NCBI GenBank assembly: GCA_037045225.1
Contig: JBAOHZ010000009.1
Coordinates: forward strand, 1,364,001-1,428,000
Direction of reading: 5' to 3'
DNA: 64,000 nt
From: Nitrospira sp.
Lineage (GTDB): Bacteria > Nitrospirota > Nitrospiria > Nitrospirales > Nitrospiraceae
Shown here: piece by piece, positions 17,323-25,742 of the stretch
Numbering within the stretch: the first letter of the stretch is position 1
Layout: each line of letters starts with the position of its first letter
Position numbers and translations under genes: made by a program
The notes under the pieces: generated by a model
What the model was told of the DNA's origin: nothing
Databases searched by the model: none
Seen by the model: the letters and a program-made list of their open reading frames with translations, nothing else

Positions 17323-18102
17323 TCAATCCACCACTCGGATTCGTTCGATCGACAACGCCTTGCCGAGCGTGGCGTCCAACTCCATCAACACCGCACAGAA
17401 GACGACGGGACCGGAAGCCACTTCAAACCGACGCGGCATCCCGGTCAGAAATTTTTCGATCGCCAGCTCTTTTTTGATCCCGATCACCGAATGCAGCGGA
17501 CCGGTCATCCCGATATCGGTGATGTAGGCCGTCCCTTTCGGAAGGATTTGTTCATCTGCCGTCTGCACATGGGTGTGGGTCCCCGCTACGACCGTGACCA
17601 ACCCATCCAGATAATGCCCCATCGCCATCTTTTCCGAAGTTGCCTCAGCATGCATATCGACCACAATAGCGGAGACCTGCGTCTTGAGCCGCTCGATTTC
17701 GCGCTTGGCGACTTGAAACGGGCAATCGATCGTCGGCATGAACGCCCGTCCCATTAAATGAAGCACGCCCAACGACTCGCCGCCCGGCGTCGTGAACACA
17801 TAACTGCCTCGCCCAGGCACTCCGGCCGGATAATTGGCCGGGCGCAAGAGACGCGGTTCGCGCGGAAACACTTCGAGAATTTCTTTCTTGTCCCACGCGT
17901 GATTACCCGTGGTAATGACCGACACCCCGAGATCGAAGAGATCATCCACCAAATCCGGAGTAATGCCGAATCCGCCGGCCACGTTTTCGCCGTTACCCAC
18001 CACGACATCGATGGAATAGTTGGCAATGAGTTTCGGCAGGAGGCGAGCCACGGACCGACGCCCTGGCTCGCCCATGATATCGCCGATCATCAACACTTTC
18101 AT
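17323..18102 (-). CDS. ymdB: YmdB-type metallophosphoesterase
   Basis: A 259-residue protein of the YmdB family (TIGR00282-type). Metal ligands are visible in GDIMGEPGR, GNGENVAGG, TGNHAWDKKE, DMHAEATSEK and AGTHTHVQTAD. In Bacillus the homologue hydrolyses cyclic nucleotides such as 2',3'-cAMP and affects biofilm and motility; its role in this phylum is not known. It sits ten bases behind rny, the partner it very often follows in other genomes, and the ATG overlaps no other frame. Confidence 0.9.
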   Translation of the reverse strand: MKVLMIGDIMGEPGRRSVARLLPKLIANYSIDVVVGNGENVAGGFGITPDLVDDLFDLGVSVITTGNHAWDKKEILEVFPREPRLLRPANYPAGVPGRGSYVFTTPGGESLGVLHLMGRAFMPTIDCPFQVAKREIERLKTQVSAIVVDMHAEATSEKMAMGHYLDGLVTVVAGTHTHVQTADEQILPKGTAYITDIGMTGPLHSVIGIKKELAIEKFLTGMPRRFEVASGPVVFCAVLMELDATLGKALSIERIRVVD

Positions 18103-18112
18103 GATCGTTCAC

Positions 18113-19732
18113 TCATTTCGCAAAATCGATGAACCGACTCTCCCGGATGACCGTCACCTTGATTTGCCCAGGGTAGGTCAGCTCCTGCTCGATCTTCTTG
18201 GCCAGATCGCGAGAAAGCTGGAAACATTCAGGATCCGTCAGATCTTCCTGCTTCACAATGACACGAATTTCACGACCGGCCTGGATCGCATAGGCCTTTT
18301 GTACACCCTTGTGCACAGTCGCCAGCGACTCCAACTTCTCCAGTCGCTTCACATACGACTCCAACGCTTCACGGCGGGCTCCCGGCCGCGCAGCCGACAG
18401 CGCTTCTGCCGCCGCCACGAGCACGGTCTCCGGACAGATCGGCTCAACCTGTTCGTGATGCGCCGCAATGGCATTCACGACCTTAGCGCTTTCACCGTAC
18501 TTTTTGGCGATTTCCGCACCCAGCATGGCGTGCGGGCCTTCTTCTTCATGGCTGACGGCCTTGCCGATATCGTGCAACAAAGCTCCCCGCTTGGCGAGCT
18601 TCACGTCGAGCTTCAACTCGGAGGCCATGATGCCGCAGATATAGGCGGCTTCCCGCGCATGGTACAGATTGTTCTGCCCATAACTGGTTCGGTACTTCAG
18701 CCGCCCCAGCACCTTGACCAACTCGGGATGAAAATCCGATAAACCAACTTCGAAGATCACCTTTTCGGCCTCTTCGATCATCAGCTTCTCGATGTCGACC
18801 TTTACCTTTTCGACGATCTCTTCAATGCGTGTCGGATGGATTCGTCCGTCGTGCATGAGCCGCTCGAGCGAAACCTTGGCGATCTCGCGACGAAGCGGAT
18901 CGAACCCTGAAATGATAACTGCCTCCGGCGTTTCATCGATAATGAGATCAATCCCCGTCGCCGCCTCAATCGCCCGAATATTCCGCCCTTCTCGACCGAT
19001 AATCCGGCCCTTCATGGCATCGTTGGCAATCGGCACTACGGAGATGGTGGCCTCATTCACATAATCCCGGGTCACCCGCTGGATGGAACTGGCGATGATT
19101 TCTCGCGCTTCCCGATCGGCGTTTTCCTTTGCTTCTTCAATCAGGCGTTTCGCCAGGCCGGCCGCTTCCAATCGTGCCTGGCTATCCAGCTCCTGGATGA
19201 GTTGCCGCTTAGCTTCCTCCGCCGTCAAGCTGGCCACTCGCTCGAGGGCCTCACGATGCTGCTTCAGCGCCTGTGAGCAGACCACGTCCTTCTGAACAAG
19301 AACCTCCTCACGCTTTAATAGTTCCTGCTCCCGTTTGAGCGCGTCCTGATCCCGCTTCTCAAGCAAACTGAGCTTACGATCCAGCCCCTCCTCGCGTTGG
19401 GACACCCGCCGTTCTGAATTGGACACCTCCGCAAGCTTTGCCTTTTGTTCCTTTTCGAGTTCGATTCTTGACTGAAAGACCAGATCCTTGGCCTCCAGCT
19501 TAGCCTCCTTGACGAGGTTCTCTGCTTCACGCTGAGCCGATTGAATGATCTGCGCCGACTGGTCCTCGGCCTCTACGCGCCGTGCCAACGCTGACCGACG
19601 ACGAAAAACCTCGTACAGGCCGGCACCCAGGACCGCTCCCACCAACCCAATAAAAATGTACGCAACAACGTTGAGAGAAATGGGAACCACCTCCCTTACG
19701 GCAGTGGGACAGTAGACGCTGTCACCCTGCAA
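18113..19732 (-). CDS. rny: Ribonuclease Y
   Basis: This endoribonuclease starts mRNA decay at the inner membrane. Order of parts: a transmembrane helix (SLNVVAYIFIGLVGAVLGAG), a long coiled coil rich in Glu/Lys/Gln (about residues 45-215), a KH RNA-binding domain (GRIIGREGRNIRAIE) and an HD catalytic domain (ALLHDIGKA ... AIAAHHEQVEP). The interval given uses the farthest in-frame start, TTG at 19732, which lacks a binding site. The best ribosome binding site, AGGGAGGTG, is followed seven bases later by ATT at 19681, which would give a normal 522-residue RNase Y beginning ISLNVV. The true start is therefore probably 19681 or the GTG at 19690. ymdB follows at once. Confidence 0.92.
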   Translation of the reverse strand: MQGDSVYCPTAVREVVPISLNVVAYIFIGLVGAVLGAGLYEVFRRRSALARRVEAEDQSAQIIQSAQREAENLVKEAKLEAKDLVFQSRIELEKEQKAKLAEVSNSERRVSQREEGLDRKLSLLEKRDQDALKREQELLKREEVLVQKDVVCSQALKQHREALERVASLTAEEAKRQLIQELDSQARLEAAGLAKRLIEEAKENADREAREIIASSIQRVTRDYVNEATISVVPIANDAMKGRIIGREGRNIRAIEAATGIDLIIDETPEAVIISGFDPLRREIAKVSLERLMHDGRIHPTRIEEIVEKVKVDIEKLMIEEAEKVIFEVGLSDFHPELVKVLGRLKYRTSYGQNNLYHAREAAYICGIMASELKLDVKLAKRGALLHDIGKAVSHEEEGPHAMLGAEIAKKYGESAKVVNAIAAHHEQVEPICPETVLVAAAEALSAARPGARREALESYVKRLEKLESLATVHKGVQKAYAIQAGREIRVIVKQEDLTDPECFQLSRDLAKKIEQELTYPGQIKVTVIRESRFIDFAK

Positions 19733-19853
19733 ATGATCACAGCCAGTGTTAAAGGGGGAGCATGGAATGTGAGAAAAGAATGTCTACGCGCGAAGGGGAA
19801 ACACCTGACTTCGTGAGCCAGTAGAAACGAAGCGTGGAATCGCCGCCGTTACT

Positions 19854-20111
19854 TCACGTGGAGGAGGGTCGACTTCGGCCCGCATGAGGACGTCTTTCAC
19901 GTCGAAGGTGCACACACCACGGCCCCTTGTCTGAGATCGTCACAGGTTGGGAGGACAGGACAGGCCTTGGCACACCTGCACACGCCTGCTCTCCGCACAT
20001 GACTACACGCTGCACACACACCTGTCGGATAGACATATCGGCCTGGGCGCCTTCGCTCATCCACATCATCACGGCCACTGTGAATAACAGCACAAAAACC
20101 AGCGATTCCAT
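19854..20111 (-). CDS. Possible small secreted protein (weak)
   Basis: The frame encodes 85 residues beginning with a convincing signal-peptide-like segment (MESLVFVLLFTVAVMMWMSEG, ending AQA) and then a cysteine- and arginine-rich tail. No ribosome binding site precedes the ATG, no family is recognised, and GC-rich DNA gives such frames by chance, so it may not be real. It would lie in the zapA-rny gap where an RNA gene is equally plausible. Confidence 0.25.
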   Translation of the reverse strand: MESLVFVLLFTVAVMMWMSEGAQADMSIRQVCVQRVVMCGEQACAGVPRPVLSSQPVTISDKGPWCVHLRRERRPHAGRSRPSST

Positions 20112-20183
20112 ATGTTTAGCGCTCAAAACCCGTCGTCAGATTTTCCGTCCTTGTTCGAAGCTTCCTTTCCTCTCCTGCTCTTG

Positions 20184-20199
20184 TTGACCCTCAGGTCAA
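20184..20199. promoter_or_regulatory. Perfect palindrome TTGACC-N4-GGTCAA
   Basis: Two six-base arms are exactly complementary around CTCA. The site lies about 50 bases downstream of the zapA stop and just after a promoter-like sequence on the minus strand, a position fitting an operator or a small RNA hairpin. No protein can be assigned. Confidence 0.4.
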
Positions 20200-20248
20200 T
20201 ACAACACAGAAACGATAACAAAGCAGTACAGTGAAAGCAAGGCGAAAC

Positions 20249-20545
20249 TCACCGGGACAGGATGGACGGCATCTGCTGATCGATCGATTCCATCAGGGAG
20301 GCCACGCGACGATCCGCGTCGGCCTCTCCCTGCCGGGACTTTCGCTCTGCTTCCATCAACTCGTGGGCAAGATTGAATGCAGCAAGGACGGCTAACTTGG
20401 CCGGGGTGGCTGACCGCATGCCAGCCGCCACCTGCTTCATCTGCTTATCGACCATATCGGCCAGTTGCTTCACGTAGGATTCGTCCGCTTCCCCATTGAT
20501 GCTGTATCGCTGGCCATAGATCTCCACGTCAATGGTCTTAGTCAA
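20249..20545 (-). CDS. zapA: Cell division protein ZapA
   Basis: A 98-residue protein with the ZapA pattern: a short strand-rich head (TIDVEIYGQRYSINGEADESYVKQLADMVDKQM) and a long helical tail. It bundles FtsZ filaments at mid-cell. The chosen start is TTG at 20545, because AAGGAGGTG lies six bases upstream and the length is right; a longer frame to 20671 would run through zapB-like in another phase. The start overlaps the last codons and stop of the preceding gene, so the two are coupled. Confidence 0.85.
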   Translation of the reverse strand: MTKTIDVEIYGQRYSINGEADESYVKQLADMVDKQMKQVAAGMRSATPAKLAVLAAFNLAHELMEAERKSRQGEADADRRVASLMESIDQQMPSILSR

Positions 20546-20792
20546 CAGCCACCTCCTTGGGTTCATCCAGGCATTCCAACAGATCGATTTCCCCCAGGAC
20601 TTTCTCGATCCGTGAACGGATATCGACCCGCTCCTGCTCCCAGCGTCGGTTTTCGTCATCACGAACCGCAACCCGCTCCCGCGCCAGACGAAGGTCGTCC
20701 TCTAATGAGGCGTTTTTCCGCTTGATATCCTGCACCAGCTTCACCAAATCGCGAATCCGAATTTCAAGGGCGTCGAGACGATCTAAAGTCAT
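20538..20792 (-). CDS. Small coiled-coil protein, ZapB-like
   Basis: An 84-residue, almost entirely helical protein with heptad-like leucines (LDALEIRIRDLVKLVQDI ... NASLEDDLRLARERV). Size and shape match ZapB and the related small division coiled-coil proteins, and it sits directly before zapA with an eight-base overlap. The role in Z-ring assembly is inferred from this; sequence similarity to E. coli ZapB itself is only general. Confidence 0.65.
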   Translation of the reverse strand: MTLDRLDALEIRIRDLVKLVQDIKRKNASLEDDLRLARERVAVRDDENRRWEQERVDIRSRIEKVLGEIDLLECLDEPKEVAVD

Positions 20793-20886
20793 GGTATTTC
20801 CTCATATCAAAGTGGTGGTCGAACACGTTGTGTGATGGGGGCGAAATATAGAAAGTTCGCTCCGGGTTGTCAAGAAAACGGCCCCG

Positions 20887-23124
20887 CTACGACGTGCCGT
20901 GATGCAGACGACGATATTCTCCGTAGCTACGCAAGACGCGCTTCACGTACAAGCGCGTTTCCTGATACGGAATCAGCTCCACGAACTCGTCTTGCTCCCG
21001 CCCTCGATGCACCGCAATCCAACTATTCACGGCAATCGGGCCGGCATTGTAGGCCGCGACCGCATAGGCCAGATTCCCACCGTATTGCTCGAGCAACTGC
21101 CCAAGATATCGCACCCCGAGCCGAATGTTCGTTTCCTGATCGAACAATTCTTCCCGTCCCACCGCGGGAAACCCGTACCGTTGCGCCACGGCATTCGCCG
21201 TGACCGGCATCAACTGCATCAATCCCACGGCTCCCACCATGGAGACGGCCTTTTCATCGTACTGGCTCTCCTCGCGAATGATCGCGGCCGCCAGGTAGGG
21301 GTCAACAGCGGTGATGCCCTGCGCAGTGATCGTCGGAAGGAGACCGGTCGGGTACGCCACCGTCCACAAGGCAGGCGCGGTCGGCTGCCCGCTTCGTTCG
21401 AGCTTCTCTTTAAAGTGCACTTTTGCCACACGTAAGGCTGGATAGTAGGCCCCCACCTCACTGAGCAGGGTCGAGAACGCCAGCAGCACCTCCGGGTCAC
21501 GACTATAGTGCTCTGTCAGCGACCCAAGTTCACGGGCCGCATCCTGGGCGAACCCCAATATCTTGAGTTCTATCCCGCGCTGATAGACGACATGCCGTTC
21601 GATCTCAGACCGCCGATTCTCCGGCAAACGTGACGCCTCCTCGCTTGCCGGACGCTCCGTGCTTGTCGCAACCGGTGTGGCCGGCGGCAACGACAGGCGT
21701 CGGGCAGCCAACTGGCAATAATAACTGTACGCGTGTCGCTGACAGAGACGCGTGTATTGATCGGCGACGGTGGTGTTTTTCTCCCGTTCGTCCGCTCTGG
21801 CCGCCCAATACATGGCCTGAGGCTCAAAGCCGTTGACATGCAACTCCACAACGGATCGAAACGTCTCGGCGGCGTCCCGATAACGGGCCGTCCGATATTG
21901 CGCCCACCCGGCGCGCCACAGCCCTTCCGCACGCTGACTCGCCGAGTCTCCCACCTTCGCCACCTGCCGGAACATCTCGATCGCCTCATCGAATTGCCCC
22001 TGATCCTCCAACCACACCCCGGCAAAGAGATGCACCATCGCCCGCTGGTCGCCTCCCAAGGAACCCTGCGCCACCGATCGCGCCAATGCGATCAGCTTAT
22101 CGCCCTGGCTCTGCCGCAGATACACCCGGGCCAACCATACCGTGGCCTCAGCTGACTCCTGCACTCGATCAGCCACTAACCCGCGGAACGTCTCACGGGC
22201 CTGGTCATATTGCTTGAGCCGGACATAGGCCACGCCCAATTTCAAGCGGGCATCAAACCGGCGGGGGTGCCCGGGAGCCATTGCTAGAACGCGGCGCAAC
22301 TCTTCGCCCGCCTCTGCTTGCATGGCCAAGCCCAGAAAGGCCTGTGCGCGAATCAAATGATCGTCGGCTGTCGGCGCCCAGGATTCTCCGCCCAGCGCCG
22401 TATCCAACCGGGCTTTCGCCTCGCGCGCCTCAAGCGATTGCGGATAGCGCAGCCAGAGTTGCGTCAACGCGGTGCGCGCGTCCGGCAGTCGATTCTCCCG
22501 GATGTGGCACTCGGCCTGATGCCACAAGGCCAACGGAGCCGACGGGTCCTTCTCCGCAAGAGCCACCGCTCGCGTCAACCAGTCCACTGCGCGGAAACAC
22601 ACATTGGCGCTATACCAAGCTTCTCCCGTCCTGTACGCAGCCTTGGCGATCAGGTTTGAATCCGGCACGACCTTGGGAATCGTCTCCAGCAATTCGGCCG
22701 CCTGGATCGGTTCGTTCCGTTTCAGCAGCGATTCCCCGATCCAGAGGCGGAGATAGTCGTCCAACACCGGCATGTCGGGCTGGACAGCCTGCAAACGTTT
22801 GGCGGCTTCGACCGGGTCCCGCTCGATCAACAACACGCCCAACACCACCCCGGCCCGCTTGGCCCAAATCGTGGAAGGATAGAGATCCATCACCGACCGC
22901 AACTGGTCGATCTTCAGCATCATCGTTTGATCGCGTTGAACGGGCGAGCCCGAACGTTCATTGAGCGCCACAGCGGAACGGAAACAATCTTCCGCAGAGA
23001 CGCAGGGGGCAGCGGCAACGGGCAAGGGGCGCGGTGACTCGGCTGTGGCCGTCAAGAACAGGCTCGACAGCACAGACCACATGACAAGAGCCGACAAGCT
23101 GATCCGCCAAGGAAATGCGGTCAC
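20887..23124 (-). CDS. Slt70-like soluble lytic transglycosylase
   Basis: This 745-residue exported protein has a signal peptide ending near residue 28 (FLTATAES) and a long superhelical region of TPR-like repeats (about 90-500). A C-terminal SLT domain carries the catalytic glutamate E619 (AAIIREESQYDE), the GLMQLMP motif and AYNAG. It cuts the glycan strand of peptidoglycan and forms 1,6-anhydromuramyl ends in the periplasm. The length is slightly above E. coli Slt (about 645 residues) because of extra repeats. It is one of three transglycosylase-type proteins in the window. Confidence 0.93.
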   Translation of the reverse strand: MTAFPWRISLSALVMWSVLSSLFLTATAESPRPLPVAAAPCVSAEDCFRSAVALNERSGSPVQRDQTMMLKIDQLRSVMDLYPSTIWAKRAGVVLGVLLIERDPVEAAKRLQAVQPDMPVLDDYLRLWIGESLLKRNEPIQAAELLETIPKVVPDSNLIAKAAYRTGEAWYSANVCFRAVDWLTRAVALAEKDPSAPLALWHQAECHIRENRLPDARTALTQLWLRYPQSLEAREAKARLDTALGGESWAPTADDHLIRAQAFLGLAMQAEAGEELRRVLAMAPGHPRRFDARLKLGVAYVRLKQYDQARETFRGLVADRVQESAEATVWLARVYLRQSQGDKLIALARSVAQGSLGGDQRAMVHLFAGVWLEDQGQFDEAIEMFRQVAKVGDSASQRAEGLWRAGWAQYRTARYRDAAETFRSVVELHVNGFEPQAMYWAARADEREKNTTVADQYTRLCQRHAYSYYCQLAARRLSLPPATPVATSTERPASEEASRLPENRRSEIERHVVYQRGIELKILGFAQDAARELGSLTEHYSRDPEVLLAFSTLLSEVGAYYPALRVAKVHFKEKLERSGQPTAPALWTVAYPTGLLPTITAQGITAVDPYLAAAIIREESQYDEKAVSMVGAVGLMQLMPVTANAVAQRYGFPAVGREELFDQETNIRLGVRYLGQLLEQYGGNLAYAVAAYNAGPIAVNSWIAVHRGREQDEFVELIPYQETRLYVKRVLRSYGEYRRLHHGTS

Positions 23125-23235
23125 ATTCTCATCCAGAGAAGAGGGTGAACCGACCTCATTATAGCGGAACGCTGTATAAACGCGACCACGTTCGCCTTGC
23201 TTGTCACAAGTTTTTTCCTTGTGCTAGGCTCCGGC

Positions 23236-24321
23236 ATGCTCCCACAGACTGATCACCGCACCAATCTGCTGACCATGACCGAAAGCGAGATGGCCGCGTT
23301 CGTCGTCTCACTCGGGTGGCCGACCTACCGCACCTCGCAAATCTTGCGCTGGCTGTATCAGGAACGAGCCCGCACCTTCGCCGAGATGAGCAATCTCTCA
23401 CAGAAGGACCGCGACTACCTGACAGGCCACTGCAGCATCGAACGGACTTCAGCGGTCCAGGTTTTCTCGTCGCAAGATGGCACCAGGAAATTCGTGCTCA
23501 CGCTGGCCGACGGCAATCAAGTCGAATGTGTGCTCATCCCCGACGAGGACCGGCTCACCCTCTGCCTATCCACACAAGTCGGCTGCACGCTCGATTGTGG
23601 ATTCTGCCTGACGGGCACCCTGGGCCTTCGACGCAATCTGCGGGTGCATGAGATCATCGACCAGGTCTTCCTCGCCCAAGAGCATTTGCAGGAGGGCCAA
23701 CGATTGACGAACCTGGTCTTCATGGGCATGGGTGAGCCCCTCGCCAACCTGGATGCCGTAGCCGATGCCGTAACCCGCCTCACCAACAAAACCTGGGGCC
23801 TGGGCTTCTCGGGCCGCCGCATCACGATCTCCACCGCCGGACTCGCCTCACGGATCAAGGACGTGGCCCCCCTCAAGGTAAACCTGGCCATCTCCTTGAA
23901 TGCCACCACCGATGCACTTCGCCACGAACTCATGCCCGCGGCCAACCGGCTCCATTCACTCGATGCTCTGCTCGCAGCCTGTCGGGCCTATCCATTGGCA
24001 GACCGTGATCGCCTCACCTTCGAATACGTTCTGCTCGCAGACGTGAATGATCGCGTGGAGGATGCCGTCCGGTTGGTGAAGTTGCTTCGAGGCCTCCGCT
24101 GCAAGGTCAACCTGATCGCCTTCAACCCGTTTCCCGGCAACCCCTACCGACGCCCCTCAGACGCAGCGATCGACACGTTTCAGGACACCCTCCGCCGAGG
24201 GCATGTGGATGCGTACCTCCGCCGCAGCCGCGGTCGCGATGTATTGGGCGCCTGCGGCCAACTCGGACGCCTCGATGCCGCAGAATCCCAGGTTGCCTTG
24301 ACACAGATTCAGACCCGTTGA
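23236..24321 (+). CDS. rlmN: Dual-specificity 23S rRNA/tRNA adenine-C2 methyltransferase RlmN
   Basis: A 361-residue radical SAM enzyme that methylates C2 of A2503 in 23S rRNA and A37 in some tRNAs. The cluster motif is C117-x3-C121-x2-C124 (GCTLDCGFC). The substrate-linking cysteine lies near the C-terminus in DVLGACGQL, and GMGEPLAN and RRITISTAG are family marks. The ATG at 23236 is preferred over a TTG at 23197. It is followed 17 bases later by the M16 protease pair. Confidence 0.93.
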   Translation: MLPQTDHRTNLLTMTESEMAAFVVSLGWPTYRTSQILRWLYQERARTFAEMSNLSQKDRDYLTGHCSIERTSAVQVFSSQDGTRKFVLTLADGNQVECVLIPDEDRLTLCLSTQVGCTLDCGFCLTGTLGLRRNLRVHEIIDQVFLAQEHLQEGQRLTNLVFMGMGEPLANLDAVADAVTRLTNKTWGLGFSGRRITISTAGLASRIKDVAPLKVNLAISLNATTDALRHELMPAANRLHSLDALLAACRAYPLADRDRLTFEYVLLADVNDRVEDAVRLVKLLRGLRCKVNLIAFNPFPGNPYRRPSDAAIDTFQDTLRRGHVDAYLRRSRGRDVLGACGQLGRLDAAESQVALTQIQTR

Positions 24322-24338
24322 TAGCATGTTCTTCGTAC

Positions 24339-25730
24339 ATGCCTAACCAGAGCTCAACTTCCAACTCAGCTCCCGTGCGCGTTTCCATCCTCGCTTGTTC
24401 GATTCTCAGCGTCCTCCTGTTCGCCGGCCTGACATCTCCGGCTCATGCCGTCGAACCCAAGGAATACACGTTATCCAACGACATGAAAGTCATCCTCGTG
24501 GAAGTCCCCAAGGCGCCCGTGGCGACCGTGCAAGTCTGGTACAAGGTGGGCTCACGAAACGAGGTCATGGGCCGGGCCGGGTTGTCGCACATGCTTGAGC
24601 ATATGATGTTCAAGGGCACCGCCAAGTACCCCAAAGGCACCTTCTCCCGCCTCGTTCGCAAGAACGGCGGAATGGACAATGCCTTCACAAGCCAGGACTT
24701 TACCGCCTACTTTGAGAATCTGGCCGCTGATCGCGTGACGCTGGCGCTCGAACTCGAGGCCGACCGCATGCAGGGGCTGATTTTGGACGCAAACGAATTC
24801 AAGACCGAGCGGGAAGTCGTGAAAGAAGAACGCCGGTTGCGCAACGAAGACGATCCCCAAGGTGCGCTGGTCGAGGCCCTGTTTGCACAGACCTTCATGA
24901 GTCATCCCTACCACTGGCCGGTGATCGGATGGTTCTCCGATCTTGACGCGATGAACCTCGACGATCTCCAGCGCCACTATGACACCTACTATTCACCGAA
25001 CAACGCCACGCTGCTCGTGGTCGGCGACATCAAGGCGGACACACTCCTCCCGATCATCGCCAAGCTCTTCGAACCGATCCCGAAAGGGCCATCCCCCAAA
25101 GCTCTGGCCGTGACCGAAGCGCCGCAGCACGGCGAACGCCGCTTCCTCCTGAAGCGCGAAGCGCAGGTGCCGTTCGTCATGATGGGCTACCGTGTCCCCA
25201 ACTATTCCAGCGACGATTCCTATGCCCTGAACGTACTTGAATCGATTTTATCTCACGGCAAAAGCGCCCGGCTCTACCAAAGTCTTGTCTACGAACAAAA
25301 AACCGCCCTGGCAGTGGGCGCCGACTATGGACTGATGCAGGCCGACCCGGGGCTGTTTTATTTTTATGCCGTAGTGAAACCAGGCGAGAAGGTTGAAGCG
25401 GTCGAAGAAGCAGTCCTCAAAGAAATTCAGCGGATCCAAATTGAGCCGCCGAGCGAACTCGAGCTCCAGCGTGCGAAAAATCAGATCGAGGCGGCCCACA
25501 TTTTCGAACAGGATTCGAATTTCCGTCAGGCCATGCTACTCGGTGAAGCCGAAACCATCGGGGCAGGATGGCGCAAAGTCAGCCAGTTTGTGGAGCGCAC
25601 CCGCGCGGTCACCGCGCAGGACGTGCAACGTGTGGCGTCGCAATATCTGACTGCCGATACTCGCACGACGGGAACCTTGATTCCTCAGCCTCCGCAAACC
25701 CAAGCCGCGTCACCGACACAATCTCACTAG
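24339..25730 (+). CDS. M16 zinc protease, catalytic subunit
   Basis: A 463-residue exported protease of the pitrilysin/processing-peptidase class. A signal peptide ends at about residue 37 (SPAHA). The inverted zinc motif H84-x2-E87-H88 (HMLEHMMF) and a downstream glutamate pair E163-E164 (VVKEER) are intact, so this subunit should bind zinc and cleave. The next gene encodes a homologue without the motif; such pairs form two-chain proteases in the periplasm. Substrates are unknown. A TTG at 24318 is an unlikely earlier start. Confidence 0.9.
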   Translation: MPNQSSTSNSAPVRVSILACSILSVLLFAGLTSPAHAVEPKEYTLSNDMKVILVEVPKAPVATVQVWYKVGSRNEVMGRAGLSHMLEHMMFKGTAKYPKGTFSRLVRKNGGMDNAFTSQDFTAYFENLAADRVTLALELEADRMQGLILDANEFKTEREVVKEERRLRNEDDPQGALVEALFAQTFMSHPYHWPVIGWFSDLDAMNLDDLQRHYDTYYSPNNATLLVVGDIKADTLLPIIAKLFEPIPKGPSPKALAVTEAPQHGERRFLLKREAQVPFVMMGYRVPNYSSDDSYALNVLESILSHGKSARLYQSLVYEQKTALAVGADYGLMQADPGLFYFYAVVKPGEKVEAVEEAVLKEIQRIQIEPPSELELQRAKNQIEAAHIFEQDSNFRQAMLLGEAETIGAGWRKVSQFVERTRAVTAQDVQRVASQYLTADTRTTGTLIPQPPQTQAASPTQSH

Positions 25731-25742
25731 CGAGCGATCTCG

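Larger units (their letters stand above)
19733..20248. other. Intergenic region between zapA and rny
   Basis: Over 500 bases without a secure gene. On the minus strand there is a promoter-like pair near 20220-20240 (TTGCTT, TTATCG), a perfect palindrome at 20184-20199, and a weak small open frame at 19854-20111. In many bacteria the 6S RNA gene lies next to zapA, so this is the natural place to look for one, but no secure 6S fold was recognised by eye. Confidence 0.4.
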
